Origin: Dastarcus helophoroides
Lineage: Eukaryota > Arthropoda > Insecta > Coleoptera > Bothrideridae
Reading direction: 5' to 3'
DNA: 64,000 bases
Assembly (NCBI GenBank): GCA_028583605.1
Contig: CM053330.1
Location: 31,209,619-31,273,618, forward strand
In this document: positions 44,451 through 55,499 of the stretch, in pieces
Numbering within the stretch: the stretch's first letter is position 1
How the letters are laid out: each line of letters starts with the position of its first letter
Notes under the pieces: model-generated
What the model was told of the DNA's origin: nothing
What the model saw: the letters and a program-made list of their open reading frames with translations, nothing else
The model's database searches: none
Program-made: the position numbers and the translations under genes

Positions 44451-45530
44451 TGAAGAAACTGTCATTTTCGTTTCTAAATGTTAGATCTCTTACAAACCAT
44501 GTTGCATCTTTAAAACTTTGGTACTGCAAGAAAACTTTAACTTTGTGGGCATTAGTGAAACATGGTTAACTGAAAGTATTGTTGAGGAAGGAATTTGCGT
44601 CGCCGGATACAACTTTGCAAGGAAAGATAGGGGTGACAGAGGAGCGGGTGTAGGATTTTATATAAAAAGTAAATATAGGTACTCAATAATTAATCTTCCA
44701 TCAACTGCGGCCCTAGAACAGGTAGAGATAAAAGTTAGATTATCAGGAAAAAATATGCTTTTGGGTCACTATATAGGCCCCCCAATAGAAATTTTGAAGA
44801 ATTCAAACATATATTTGAAGATTCTTTATCTCAGCTCGTGGTAGAATGTGATGAAGTTATCTGTGGAGGAGATGTGAACATACATTTTTTAGATTGTGAT
44901 AATACGAGAGTAATAAGCTTTCTCAATTTAGTTGGTTTGTTTAATGTAAAGCAAATTGTGGATAACCGTACTAGAATTAGTCAAAATACTTTGAGTCTAC
45001 TAGATATAATTTTGATTCCCAATGATTGGAAAGGATACAGCTGCATTGTAACAAAAATTTCACAAATTTCGGATCACTGTCTAATTAAATGTTTAATAAA
45101 TAATGAAAACGAAAAGATGTCAGACAATAATTTAGTAGTACGTAATTTTAAGAGAATAGATAAAAATTTACTGCAGGAGTTCCTGGCAGTGATACCGTTT
45201 ACGAATATAATCTATATTCAAGATATTAATGAGAAGGTTAGGTATTTTAATAATGTATTAATTAAACTCTTTGGTGTATTAGCTCCTTTAAATTCCATTA
45301 AAGGTAAAAAAATCAAGCCTCCATGGCTGACAGATACCATTATGCAGCTTATAAAACTAAAAGGTGACGCTTTTAAGAAAGTAAAAACCAATAAGTCAGA
45401 GAACTCCTGGAATTATTATAAACAAGTTAGAAATGAGTGTAATGTTGCAATTATTAATAAAAAAAGAAGTTATTTAGAATTCTGTGTACGTAACAATAAA
45501 GATAAAAGTAAATTATTATGGAAAAACTGA
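44451..45530 (+). pseudogene. LINE ORF2, endonuclease and linker
   Basis: Begins MKKLSFSFLNVRSLTNH (44451). After a frameshift near 44518 it continues FNFVGISETWLTES (catalytic Glu), RGAGVGFYIKSKY and LGHYIGPP. After another shift near 44838 come VICGGDVNIHFLD, LLDIILIPND and QISDHCLIKC (the SDH motif is intact). The linker to reverse transcriptase follows (PPWLTDTIMQLIKLKGDAFK). The frame stops at 45530. Catalytic residues are kept, but at least two indels break the ORF. Confidence 0.8.
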
Positions 45531-45729
45531 AAGAAGTTAACATACATAACAGAAATATAATACATCCACTTCCTTCTAATTTGGATATTACCAATGATAT
45601 AAATGATCATTTTCCTCAAATACCACGTACTGTAGCTGCGCTGACAATAATCTAGTAATTTTTTATCAACAAAACCTAAAAATAAATTTTGACGAGTTTT
45701 TGGATTTTTGAACAGTAACTATAGCGGAG

Positions 45730-47235
45730 GTTAAAAAACATCTCTTGAATATAAAGTCCTTAGCAATAGGCTCAGATATGATTAATTTAAAAATGGTTTT
45801 TCTCTGTTGCCCGATTATATTGCCATATCTTACAAATATCTTAAATTCTTCTTTATTAGATAATACCTTTCCCAATAATTGGAAAATTGCTCGTGTATTA
45901 CCTCTACCTAAAAAATCCAATATATCGGAATACAACGATCTAAGACCTATATGTATATTGCCTTGTTTGTCAAAGGTACTCGAAAAAATCCTGTATGATC
46001 AAATCAGAAGACATGTAGATAAATATCAGTTGCTACCCTCTCGACAATCAGGATTTAGATTTATGCATAGTTGCGCGAAAACTCTGCTAGATGTTACAGA
46101 TGATATAATTAGAGCAACAGACTCTGACAAAACAACAGTTCCAATACTCCTCGACTATTCTAAAGCGTTCGACACCATAAGCCATGAACTATTAGCGGCT
46201 ATTTTACACTATCTGGGATTCTCTTATAACGCCGTTAATCTTATGAAAAGTTATCTGCAAAACAGAGTACAATATGTTCAGACTAATAAAGCTGAAAGTG
46301 TACATTGTGGTGTTCCTCAGGGCACAATTTTAGGGCCCCTGTTATTTAGCATGTATACAAACCGTTTATCAGGTTTTAAAACATTGCAAAATGCACCTTT
46401 ATGCCGATGACACGCAAGTGTACTATTCTTTTAAACCAAATAATTTAATGATGGCAGAAAATTTTCTTATTGAAGATTTGAACTATTTGATATCGATATC
46501 AGCTAAACATAATCTAAAAATAAATCCCTCAATGTCATCTCTAATGGTATTTGGAAAAAATAGAGAGGAACTGAAAGAAAAATAAAAATAAAACTCAATG
46601 TCAACTTGGTGGAATGTACCAATAGCAAACGTAATTTAGGCCTAATTTTAGATACCGATTTACGCTTTAAAAGTCACGTCAATAAATGCATTAGTTCAAC
46701 ATACAGCTCTTTGAAAATATTGTATCCGCAACGACATTTTTTGTCACAACAGTTAAAAAAGTTACTTGCTGATAGTTTTGTTTTAAATCATTTTAATTTC
46801 AGCGATGTGGTGTATGGTCCATGTCTTGATAAAGAATATGTTAATAAAATACAAAAAGTACAAAAATGCTACCTAAGATTTATATATGGCATTAGAAACG
46901 ATCAACCTGTTTCATTTAAATTAAAAGATGCAAATTGACTAAATATGAAGCAAAGACGCATGTTACACTCTCTGGTTTTATATCACAGTTTGCAAATTAA
47001 TGATACACCCAGTTACCTAACTGCTAAAATCAAATATAGAACGGATGTGCATACATTGAATTTAAGATTTAAGGGTCAAATTTAGCCACCTTCTTACAAA
47101 ACTTCTCTGTTTCATAGGTCGTTTACGTATAATATTTATATTCTATACAATGCTGTACCATTCCATCTAAAAAACTTAAATCTTAAATTATTTAAAGTAG
47201 CAGTAAGAAAAATGTTTTTAGCTGAAAGTGTTTAA
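45730..47235 (+). pseudogene. LINE ORF2, reverse transcriptase and C-terminus
   Basis: Frame 1 (to 46410): NNWKIARVLPLPKKSNISEY, LRPICILPCLSKVLEKILYD, SRQSGFRFMHSC, LLDYSKAFDTISHELL and CGVPQGTILGPLLF. The frame then shifts to MHLYADDTQVYYSF (46391), which carries the catalytic YADD. A further frame from 46606 has NSKRNLGLILDTDLRFKSHV. The C-terminal part ends with KNLNLKLFKVAVRKMF and a stop near 47235. Palm motifs are intact, but at least three breaks are present. A normal enzyme of this family would be one ~900-residue ORF. Confidence 0.82.
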
Positions 47236-47541
47236 AATCCTGGCGTTGTAAATATCTGTATTTTATTTCTTCCTGTCCCTTAAATTTTTAATTTTATTTA
47301 TATTTAAATAATTAATCTAAGAATACCACGACAGTATACAGTTTTATTGGTAATTATGGTTGTTATCTTTTTTCTTTTTTCTTTTCTCTCTTTTGGAAAC
47401 TGAACTAGATCACTAATTGTGTTTTCAGTTCCTTTTGCATATTTTAATTATAAATAATAATTAGTACATAAATAATTGTTTAGTATTTAATTTCTGCAGT
47501 TTTTGTGTTTTGTATTCTCTTTTATTATGAATATGCAATAA

Positions 47542-47544
<3 letters not shown>

Positions 47545-47579
<35 letters not shown>

Positions 47580-47592
47580 TATTATTATTATA
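47545..47592 (+). repeat. (TTA)n microsatellite, LINE tail
   Basis: About 16 ATT/TTA units with one interruption (ACTATT), following AATAAATTATTATT. It is the simple-repeat 3' end of the LINE. Confidence 0.85.
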
Positions 47593-47694
47593 TATATTTA
47601 CTCAACCAAATGTTTTCCGGTTTTCTTTTTTTGATCAATTTTTCAAAATGATTCTTGCCTTCTCCTGAACAAAATTCTACCTACACCTGGGATG
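47593..47694 (-). repeat. Repeat-block end, continuation after the LINE
   Basis: AAATGTTTTCCGGTTTTC, then a T run, GATTCTTGCCTTCTCCTGAA and CTACCTACACCTGGGATG: the same end as 16980-17292, about 20% diverged by eye, without the foldback insertion. Confidence 0.7.
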
Positions 47695-48184
47695 GTAACT
47701 CTGAAACTATTCATCTAAACGAAATAATGTAACAGACAAATTTGATCCGCATTATGTCCTTCAACTAAATCAAGATTTTTATTTAAGATAAAGTAATTAC
47801 TATATGGGTCAAAAAGCCTCGGAATGGAAACACCTATTTTTTCATACGAGCCCTGCCGCAGAAGAATTGTACCACCCTAACTAATTTTTTGTTTCTATGA
47901 ATATAAAATATTTTCTTCAATTTCAGTGGAAAATGTAAACGCTCTCTATAAAGTAGGACATTTTGCTATAAATATATCTTATTGTCATTATTGTGCTGTT
48001 GAATTTTAATATTAATTTTCGCTTGAAAAATAAAAGCTGCAGTTGTGCTTGTCGCAAATGTATTGCATCGCCTTATTAAAAATTGCAAAGTAAGCTTGCA
48101 AGAAAATAAGTTTCAAATTCAATGTTTGTTTGTCGTAGTTGCTAACATTATACAATTTAAATAAAGTAGACCTTACATAAAGCT

Positions 48185-50300
48185 ATACATTTATTTATTA
48201 TGGTGCTTGGAAAACTTATTTCTGCGGACCTTCGTAAGGCCATTGTAACTGCCCACAATAATGGTAACTCAGGTTGGAATATTTGAAAATTATTGGGAAC
48301 AGCTAAGTGTACGGTACGCAATATAATTTACCGATATAAAACTGTTGGACATTATAAAAAAAGTGGCAAAAGGTCGAAAATCACTCTTTAGGATTAACGT
48401 GCATTGGATAAATTAATTAAAAAAGACAGAAGGATATCATACAGAGAATTGGTTGTACAATGGATTGAAATTTTTGGAGAATCCGTATCCAAGGACACAT
48501 GTCTGCGAAATATAAAAAGACCTAAATACGAATTTTATTAGGTATGTAAAACTTATAAATATATAAAAACCTATAAATTTTCGAATATAACATTTTGTCA
48601 AATAAAAATATTTAGGCAAAAGAAAAGCCACTTCTTTCAATAAAGCAAAAAATGACTGCGGTAAAGTGGGCTACGGAGCACTCCACATGGTCTACCAATG
48701 ACTGGGATAAAATAATTTGGAGTGATGAATCGAGAATTGAGTTATAAGAAAAAAAAAGAGAGGAGCATCATCCAAATACATTAAAGCGTAAAGTTAAATT
48801 TCCTGTTTCAATCATGTGTGGGGTTCTATGTCCTCTCAAAGGGTGGGACGACTTTTTGTGATAGACAAAACGATTAATGCTGATAAAGACATATATAGAA
48901 ATTCTACAAAATGAGCTATTGCCATCCATTCCGATGCTAGCAAACGGAAAGCGAGAATATATTTTCCAACAAGATGGTGCTTCATCCACACAGCAAAGAT
49001 AGTTAGATTTTTTTTAATACACAATATATACCATTATTAGAATTGCCGCCTAATAGTCGAGACCTGTCGCCAATAGAAACATAGTAGCCAATGGCGGCTG
49101 GTGACTTTTTGACAGTGGATGCGCAGATGCAAAGATATTAGTACTTAAGAGATTAAGTGCCATAGCAAGGTATTAAATTTAAGAGCAACAAAAGTGATAC
49201 AAAGGGTGTGATATTGAATAGTATTTTTACGAATTAAATTTAATTAACATCTTATAATCTCCAAAATATTTTTGGGTTATCACCTCTAAATTATTTTCAT
49301 CGAATACAAAAAAAAAATCATTATCGACATTTCTGAGCCCCTTTAAGGTACTCTGTACGGTTGCACATCGTTACGGCTCTGGGTTACTTAATTAAAGTTG
49401 TTTGCTTTCATAGAAATAAAATTATATCACTTTTTCATGAAAACTGCATTTGAAAATAAAATATATTTTATTACAAAGCTCTACAAAAACACAACAAAAA
49501 AATATATTTTTTAAACAAAATCCGCTCTACGATCTTTTAAAGGAATAAACTGTTCATTACTTTCTCATCAAAATTGTTTAAATTCAAATTTACAAATTAA
49601 TAATTAGACCCTAGAATGGGTACTGCTACCTTTTTGTGAATAGCGGTACTATTGGCAGTTAGGCCTGTAAGTGGCACAATTAGCAATCGCAATCAGATCA
49701 GCGGGCACCTACGCATTTAGCATCATAAACCGTAAATACACACTCCAAACTATGTATCGTACTCACCATTTGGCAATATCCCATAAGCGCGGAGCGGCGT
49801 ACCCCGGGCTAGCGTTAATGTGGTGTTCTGTAATTTATTTCTCCGTATCCCGTGAAGGCCGCTGATAGGCATCGCACGGCAGCCACGCTAGGTGCATAAT
49901 TCTGCGCACACCAACTTATTTAAATTTCCTTAAAATATTTAATATAATGGAATCAAACGTTTGCGTATTTTATTCTAAGTAACTCACAAGAATTATTAGT
50001 TAATTATTGTATCATTATTTTGTGTTTGAAAATATGATAAATCTAAGTCTTTTACATTAAACAGAAAAGAATAGATCGCTCATTTCACGAGGAGCGCACG
50101 CTCTTGCGTTCTTTAAGATCAGCCGCCACTGATTGTAGCATAAAATAAAAAAACAATTAAGAACCAGTCCCATACGTACAAAATTAATAAGTTAAATAAA
50201 ATCTGGCACCAATTTAAATCTGAATTTTGCAAATCACTGCTGGAGACACTGCCTAAACGTATATAAAAGCAAAAGGGAGACTGTACACAGTGGCAAAAAT
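48185..50300 (+). pseudogene. Tc1-like transposase (D,D,E), broken and split
   Basis: N-terminal helix-turn-helix: LGKLISADLRKAIVTAHNNG, then NIIYRYKTVGHYKKSGKRSK. Linker: ALDKLIKKDRRISYRELV. Catalytic domain: KIIWSDESRIE (first Asp at 48724), VGRLFVIDKTINADKYIEIL in another frame, YIFQQDGA (second Asp at 48973) and RDLSPIET (Glu at 49076), a spacing of about 34 codons as in D,D34E Tc1 elements. Right after PIET the hAT-like element 49089-50131 interrupts; the C-terminus resumes after 50140 with NVYKSKRETVHSGKNFQ. Several stops and frameshifts are present. A 74-bp GTATGT...TTTAG segment (48542-48615) looks like an intron. Confidence 0.82.
49089..50131. mobile_element. Nested non-autonomous hAT-like element
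   Basis: Ends CAATGGCGGCTGGTGA and, on the minus strand, CAGTGGCGGCTGATCT. Flanks ATAGTAGC (49081-49088) and ATTGTAGC (50132-50139) match at 7 of 8 positions, the 8-bp duplication typical of hAT elements. CAGTGGCG termini are likewise typical of hAT. The 1043-bp interior holds no transposase-like frame. It sits in the transposase gene of the Tc1-like element and is therefore younger than it. Confidence 0.85.
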
Positions 50301-50539
50301 TTCCAAATAATCATGATTCAATTAATATGAGACATGATCTGTCTGTTTTTATATTGTTTTGTTTAAAATTTAATACAGTTGTAAAATAGGTGCATTTTAT
50401 TTATAATATGTAAAGCAGTTAAGTATTACTACTGTTAATTTATTTCTTTTTGTTTTAGTGTTAATTAACTTTCTTTTAAATACATATTTTAAAAAAATTT
50501 CTTAGTGGTTCAATTTATATGCGACAGGGCTCGTAAAAT

Positions 50540-50999
50540 AATTTTTTCTCAACAACTATAACGATATCAAAAAAACCAATAATCTGTGGCCCAATATCTA
50601 CTAGCCATATTAAAATCTAAATTTTATCTTTAGAAGCCTAGAAGAACGTGGGGGCGGTCATTTCAGACATCTATTGAACTATATCTTTAAAACGATTGGA
50701 ACAAAAATTTAAAAAAAATTTGGATTCTTAGAGGCAGCTTTTCCTAGAGGATACATTAGCTAAAAATGATTTTTCGGTTACTAAATTAACCCCCCATTTT
50801 ATTATAAAATATTTCCTTTTTCTGATCATTGACTGGCAGTATTTGCGTAAGTCATCGAGAACTAACGCTGTGCAAAATTTCAATTTTCTACGTTACATAG
50901 TTTTCGAGGAAAACCTCTTTGCGACAGACGGACGGACGAACACTAGACTAAGATTATAAAGGTTTTGTTTTTTCCTTTTAAGGTACAGAACCCTAAAAA
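50540..50999. other. Non-coding, nothing recognised
   Basis: AT-rich spacer without motifs. CGACAGACGGACGGACGAAC (~50922) is a short CGGA-type repeat of the kind found in various insect repeats. Confidence 0.35.
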
Positions 51000-52145
51000 C
51001 GAAATTTTCAGAAATAGAGATTTAATAAAGTCGATTTTTAGAAATGGCCTAGTTTCTAAAAAATGAAAACTTTGAAAAAAAATACGAATTTTGAAAGAAA
51101 GGTCGAAATTTTAACAATCGTACTTTCGAGAAAAACTCGAATTTTAAAAAAGTTTAAGAGAGAGTTTGTTTTCAGAAAAAAATGCTTTAAAAAAAATGGT
51201 ACAATTTTCTGAATAAAGTAAAAATTTCAAAAAAAGACAAATTTGAGAAAAAAATTAAAATTTAAAAAGATGGATTTTGATTTAAAAATCGAAATTTCTA
51301 GAACTTCTACCAGAATGAGCATTTTTGGTTTTACCAACGATTTTTGATCCGGTTTGCGTCATCAAATATCCTAAAAACTTAAGATCCAGAATTTTGGAAA
51401 AATGTCGAAATTATAAAATAAAAATTTTAAAGAAGGTTCAATTTTGTACAAGAAGTTACTTACTATTATTTATATTTAAAGTGGAAATTAAAAAAATAGA
51501 AATTTTCAAATAAAAAACCCGAAACTTTCAGAAAAGTGAAAATTTTAAAAAAACCGACGTTTTGGAAAAAGTTTTACATTTTCAAAAATAGTGAATCTTT
51601 GAGGTTCCCTAAGAGAGTCGATATTTCAAAAAAAAAACGAAAACTTGCAAAGCTTAAAGTTGAAAAAAGTCGAAATCTTGAAAAAAAGTCGAAAATTTTA
51701 AAACATGTCGAAATGACGAAATTTTAAAAATGTTACAATTTTGAAGACGTTCGAAATTTTCAAAGAAAAAAACTCATTTTCAAAACAATTAAAACTACAA
51801 GAGAAACTCAAAATGGTTAAAAAAATGACAAAATTTTCAAAAAAAAGTGTAACCCTCGAAACAAAGTCAACTTTTCTTACAAGTTACTTACTAATACATT
51901 TTAAGTCGAAATTTTAAAAAAATCAAAAATTTTCAAAAACCCCAAACTTTCAAAGTTTAAATTTAAGAGAAACAGAGAGAGAGGGAGGGAGAGAGGGGGG
52001 GGGGGAAGAAAGAGGGAGACGGAGAGGGAAAGTCAGTTGTTCTTACAAGTTACTTACTAATAAATTTTAAGTCGAAATTTTGAAAAAATCAAAAATCTTC
52101 AAAAACCCGAAACTTTCAAAGTCTAAATTTAAGAGAAAGAGAGAG
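51000..52145 (+). repeat. Degenerate repeat block, A-rich on plus, left arm of mirror arrangement
   Basis: A-rich units. Part of it (51400-52145) is the inverted counterpart of 54530-55345: GAAGTTACTTACTATTATTT near 51450 pairs with the complement near 55195, and GTGAATCTTTGAGGTTCCC near 51590 with GGGAACCCCAAAGATTCAC near 55081. A ~140-bp segment beginning TCTTACAAGTTACTTACTAA is tandemly duplicated (51872 and 52039). A hAT-like piece (GGTTTTACCAACGATTTTTG) lies at 51328-51365. Confidence 0.7.
51970..52015 (+). repeat. (GA)n microsatellite, first array
   Basis: GAGA/GGGA-rich purine run including a G10 stretch, directly following AAATTTAAGAGAAAC, the same text that starts the second array. 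Confidence 0.85.
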
Positions 52146-52407
52146 AGAGAGAGATGGAGAAGGGGAGCGGGGAGAGGGAAAGAAAGGGGGTAAGAAAGAG
52201 GGTGAGGGGATAGGGAGAGGGAGAGGGAGGGAGAGAGAGAGAGAAAAAGAGAAAGAGAGAAAAAGAGAAAAAAAGAAAGAGAGAGAGAGAGAGAAAGGGA
52301 GAAGGAAAGGAAGAGAGGGAGAGAAAGAAAGAGGGAGAGAGGAGGAGAGAGAGAAGGAGAGAGGGAGAAGGAGAAAGAGAGAGAGAGAGAGGGGGGAGGG
52401 GGAGAGA
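52130..52407 (+). repeat. (GA)n-rich purine tract, second array
   Basis: About 280 bp of nearly pure purine (GA, GGGA, GAAA units). The minus-strand open frame across it is only Ser/Leu/Phe low complexity. Confidence 0.9.
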
Positions 52408-52424
52408 TCAGAACATAATAACTT

Positions 52425-52545
52425 GGCCCTTGTAATGCGTTAGAGCAACTGTTGTGGTGTTTCTGAATTTTTTTTGGTTTCAGGGTCTGAATTTTTCTTG
52501 GTTTCAGGGGACAAGATTTGTATATCAATTTTTAAAAGTTAAAAA
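52425..52545 (+). mobile_element. Foldback element copy H, right-arm remnant
   Basis: TGCGTTAGAGCAACTGTTGT, then TTTCTTGG-like text twice (GGTTTCAGGGTCTGAA and GGTTTCAGGGGACAAG), then ATTTGTATATCAATTTTTAA. The tandem TTGGTTTCAGGG piece is a local duplication. The hairpin is lost (ACTTGGCCCTTGTAATGCG). Confidence 0.75.
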
Positions 52546-52789
52546 AAAAATTTCCACAAAAAGTCAAAATTTTAAAGTATGAATTTTCACAATTAAAAGT
52601 AGAAATTTGGAAATAGTGGAAGTTTTCAAATGCAATTTACAAGTATCGAAATTTTCAGAGTTGAAAATTTCGAAAAGTCAAAGTTTTTTGTTTCGAAAAA
52701 AAATAAACATTACTTTCAGGCCAACATTTTAGGAAAAATCGAAATATTTAAAAAAGTTCTGAAAAAGGTAAATTTTCATAAAAAAAATC

Positions 52790-52852
52790 GAATTTTAGGG
52801 TTCCGTCGAACATATTTTTTTGGCCCGTTAACAAAAAAAGTTCTCCACCCCT
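52790..52852 (-). mobile_element. hAT-like transposon end
   Basis: On the minus strand it begins CAGGGGTGGAGAACTTTTTT and continues GTTAACGGGCCA, a classic hAT-type terminus. The partner may be the fragment at ~51328; the satellite text between them would then be internal or a later insertion. Confidence 0.5.
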
Positions 52853-53396
52853 GATCTAGAAGCAGATGTCAAATATACGCACTTCCTTATTGTGATTCTT
52901 TCAATACGAAATTCGGTATTCGCATATTCGGCATTTAGTGATTGTCTTACGTTCTGTTTCTTTGTTGAAATAAAGTGTTTAAATTCACCACATCTTTGTA
53001 AGTGTAACGCAACAATTTTCAGTTATAACATACTTAGTTGTAAAATTGTACTTACCTGATTTTGTTCTTCTCTTGGTTCAAATCTGATGTGAAGTTAGTA
53101 ACAGCTAACAGAAGTTAAACTTATACAACAAATTCTACGTTAATTAATTAACTAATTAACTAACTAAAATTAATCAATTAATAATTAATTCTTGTATAAA
53201 AATCGACTCGATGAGAAGATGAATATTAGATTTGAGTGTTATTAAAAAAGTAACCTGAACAATAAGTAATAAAAATCTATATTTCATATGACCATATTAG
53301 ACATTTATGCAAAAGAATGCTTCACTATAAATAAACTCCCCTCATTTTCCTTTTTCCTTTCGGCTCATATCCATAAAATTCGAAAACAAAACGCAA
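52853..53396. other. 3' flank of the NOL4-like gene
   Basis: Downstream of the stop codon of the minus-strand gene, so it should include its 3' UTR. I see no clear AATAAA on the minus strand within the first ~300 bp. At about 53138-53195 there is an irregular TTAATTAA/ACTAATTA palindromic repeat. Confidence 0.4.
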
Positions 53397-53832
53397 CTAG
53401 TAGAAGTATTGAGAAATAATGTCATGCATAAAATTCTCAATTACGTGACTTACGTTTTTGTTCTCGAACTTCAGCGCGTCCTCATCAGTGCACCCGAGGC
53501 TCCTCATATACTTCAGGTACGTCGTCGTAATGGGCAACGAATAATCGATATCTCCGCCGAAGAGAACCTTCTTCTTGTTGCATTCCTCCTGTTCGCGCTT
53601 TATACTTTCCACGGGCGACCACAGTTTCGGAGTTGTCGATTGTTGAGAGTTATTATTCTCGGAAGTGTCCAGAGGTCGTTTCTTGGGCGGACTCCTGGGT
53701 GGATCTTTAGAAGTCAAATTGCACACGTCCAAGGGATTAGTCGAGCGTTTGGGCTCGGGTGTGCTTGTTCTGAGGGGTTCCTCGATTTTTTGGTACGATG
53801 GTACCGGCGCGATATTCCTACCGGGTAGATCT
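53397..53832 (-). CDS. Nol4: NOL4-like gene, last coding exon
   Basis: The acceptor TTTTTTTCAG lies directly upstream on the minus strand and the frame ends at TAG (53397-53399), giving 144 codons after one base that completes the split codon. The exon contains a proline- and charge-rich stretch with a likely nuclear localisation signal (PPKKRPLD) and the block DIDYSLPITTTYLKYMR. This matches, in order and spacing, the DYNMPITMAYMKHM block of vertebrate nucleolar protein 4. The C-terminus ends HDIISQYFY. Vertebrate NOL4 is much longer, so this is either a short isoform end or the normal insect form. NOL4 proteins are nuclear and their molecular role is poorly known. Confidence 0.82.
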
Positions 53833-54125
53833 CTGAAAAAAATTGGAAACAAAATAAAAAATGGCCACCATTTACCTCCGCATAAGTTTTCTGAAGTAAC
53901 TTAATAATATTAACATCTTAGATCCATATTAAATGTCTTCCTATTTTGTTTGACTGCCATATTTAAAACTTACTAAGTAATAAATCTTGACGTCTTTTCT
54001 TCAATTATGAAAAATTGCATTAGTCATGCGTTATCTAGTATCGAACAGACGCCAATTCATGAAAAAGAAATCTCTATGAATTTAAAAATTATGGTATAAA
54101 CTTCGATATTACAAATATATTCAGA

Positions 54126-54287
54126 AATTGAAATACAAATCTTGTCCCCTGAAACCAAGAAAGATTAAAAAACATAACAAAGGTTGCTCTAACGCATTTC
54201 GATAGCCAAGCTATTATCTTCAGAAAGATACAAGATTTGTATTTCAATTTTTGAAGATAACCAAGGACCAGTCCATTCCACCAAAAT
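54126..54287 (+). mobile_element. Foldback element copy I, right arm internally deleted
   Basis: The left arm is nearly whole (AATTGAAATACAAATCTTGT ... CGATAGCCAAGCTATTATC). The right arm keeps only ACAAGATTTGTATTTCAATT and ACCAAGGACCAGTCCATTCC, then ACC. Flanks TATATTCAGA at 54116-54125 and 54288-54297 are identical (10 bp). Confidence 0.85.
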
Positions 54288-54390
54288 TATATTCAGAGTT
54301 CAAATTCGATCGTTTTTTTCTTGAAAAGTTCAATTTTTTTTAGAATTTAGAGTTTTTTCAAAATTTTTGTTTTCATACATAAATCAAATC

Positions 54391-54392
54391 TA

Positions 54393-54424
<32 letters not shown>

Positions 54425-54470
54425 TCTCTTTCTCTTTCTCTCTCTATTTTTCTCTCTCTCTCTCTTTCTT

Positions 54471-54528
<58 letters not shown>
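54391..54528 (-). repeat. (TC)n microsatellite
   Basis: Nearly pure TC/TTTC run. It is the mirror counterpart of the GA arrays at 51970-52407 and, like them, adjoins AAAGTTTCGGGT-type satellite text. Confidence 0.92.
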
Positions 54529-54531
<3 letters not shown>

Positions 54532-54539
54532 GTTTCGGG

Positions 54540-55385
54540 TCATTGAAAATTTTTGTTTTTTTTTAAATTTCTTCTTCTTGTAAAAAAAATTGACATTATT
54601 TCTTTTTTACTTTTTTAGAAAATGTCGATATTTCTAGATTTTAATTTTTTTCAAAATCACACATTTATCAAAATTTCCGTAACGAAACTTTCTTTTTTTT
54701 TTGAAAATTTCGACTTTTTAAAAATGTAAAGTTTTTGAAAACAACGATTTTAAAATTTTTACTTTTTTTCGAAATTTTCAGTTGGTATAATTAAAAAAAT
54801 TTGACCTTTTCTCAAAAGCGTGAGGTTTTATAATTTTTATATTTTGAAAATTTCGTTTTTTTTTTGGAAATTTTGACATTTTTTTAACCATTTTGAGTTT
54901 CTCTCGAAGTTTTAATTGTTTTGAAATTGAGTTTTTTTCTGTTGACAATTTAGGCCGTTTTCAAAATTGTAAGTTTTGGAAAATTTCCATATATTTTAAA
55001 ATTTTCGACTCTTTTTTTTAGGATTTTGTCTATTTTCAAATTTAAGCTTTGCAAGTTTTCAATTTTTTTCGAACTCTCTTTGGGAACCCCAAAGATTCAC
55101 TTTTTTTGTAAATGTAAAACTTTTTCGAAAACATCTACTTTTCTGAAAGTTTCGCTTTTTTTTTTGAAAATTACTTTTTTTTAATTTCCACTTCAAATAT
55201 AAGTATTAGTAAGCAACTTCTTGTACAAAATCGAACATTGTTTAAAATTTTGACTTCTTTTGAAAATTTCGACCTTTTTTCATAATTTCGATTTTTTTTA
55301 AATTAATTTCGACCTTGTTCCAAAATTTTGGATCTTTAATTTTTAGGATACTTGACTTATAAACTTCAAGTTTTTATTGAGCTTC
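54540..55385 (-). repeat. Degenerate repeat block, T-rich on plus, right arm of mirror arrangement
   Basis: Inverted counterpart of 51400-52145 (see that entry). Lies in the NOL4-like intron. Confidence 0.7.
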
Positions 55386-55387
55386 CT

Positions 55388-55457
55388 CCTCTCTCTCTCT
55401 CTCTTCTCTCTCTCTACTCTTTCTCTCTCTTTCTTCTCTCTTTCTCTCTCTTCTCTC

Positions 55458-55493
<36 letters not shown>

Positions 55494-55499
55494 TTTCTC

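Larger units (their letters stand above)
43936..47592 (+). mobile_element. Decayed LINE inserted in a repeat-block end
   Basis: Order: ORF1 C-terminus (~43970-44322), ORF2 endonuclease (44451-45100), linker, reverse transcriptase (45740-46600), C-terminal domain to about 47235, AT-rich 3' UTR, and a (TTA)n tail (47545-47592). The 5' end is truncated. The left flank (GTTAAATGAAAATAT) and right flank (AAATGTTTTCCGGTTTTCTT) join to give the satellite-end text seen uninterrupted at 16960-17000 and, inverted, near 22350-22400. Several frameshifts make it inactive. Confidence 0.85.
47847..50533 (+). mobile_element. Tc1-like DNA transposon, disrupted
   Basis: Terminal inverted repeats CGAGCCCTGCCGC (47847-) and, on the minus strand, CGAGCCCTGTCGC (ending 50533), both flanked by TA (47845-47846 and 50534-50535), the target of all Tc1/mariner elements. 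The similarity extends inward to AATTGNACCAC. The length without the nested 1.05-kb insertion is about 1.64 kb, typical for Tc1. It carries a broken transposase. Confidence 0.85.

Noticed and set aside
52067..52528. 153-codon minus-strand open frame rich in Ser and Leu
   Set aside because: It runs through a GA microsatellite; its composition comes from the repeat.
53409..53828. 139-codon plus-strand frame opposite the NOL4-like exon
   Set aside because: It is a shadow of the minus-strand coding exon, which has homology and splice sites.
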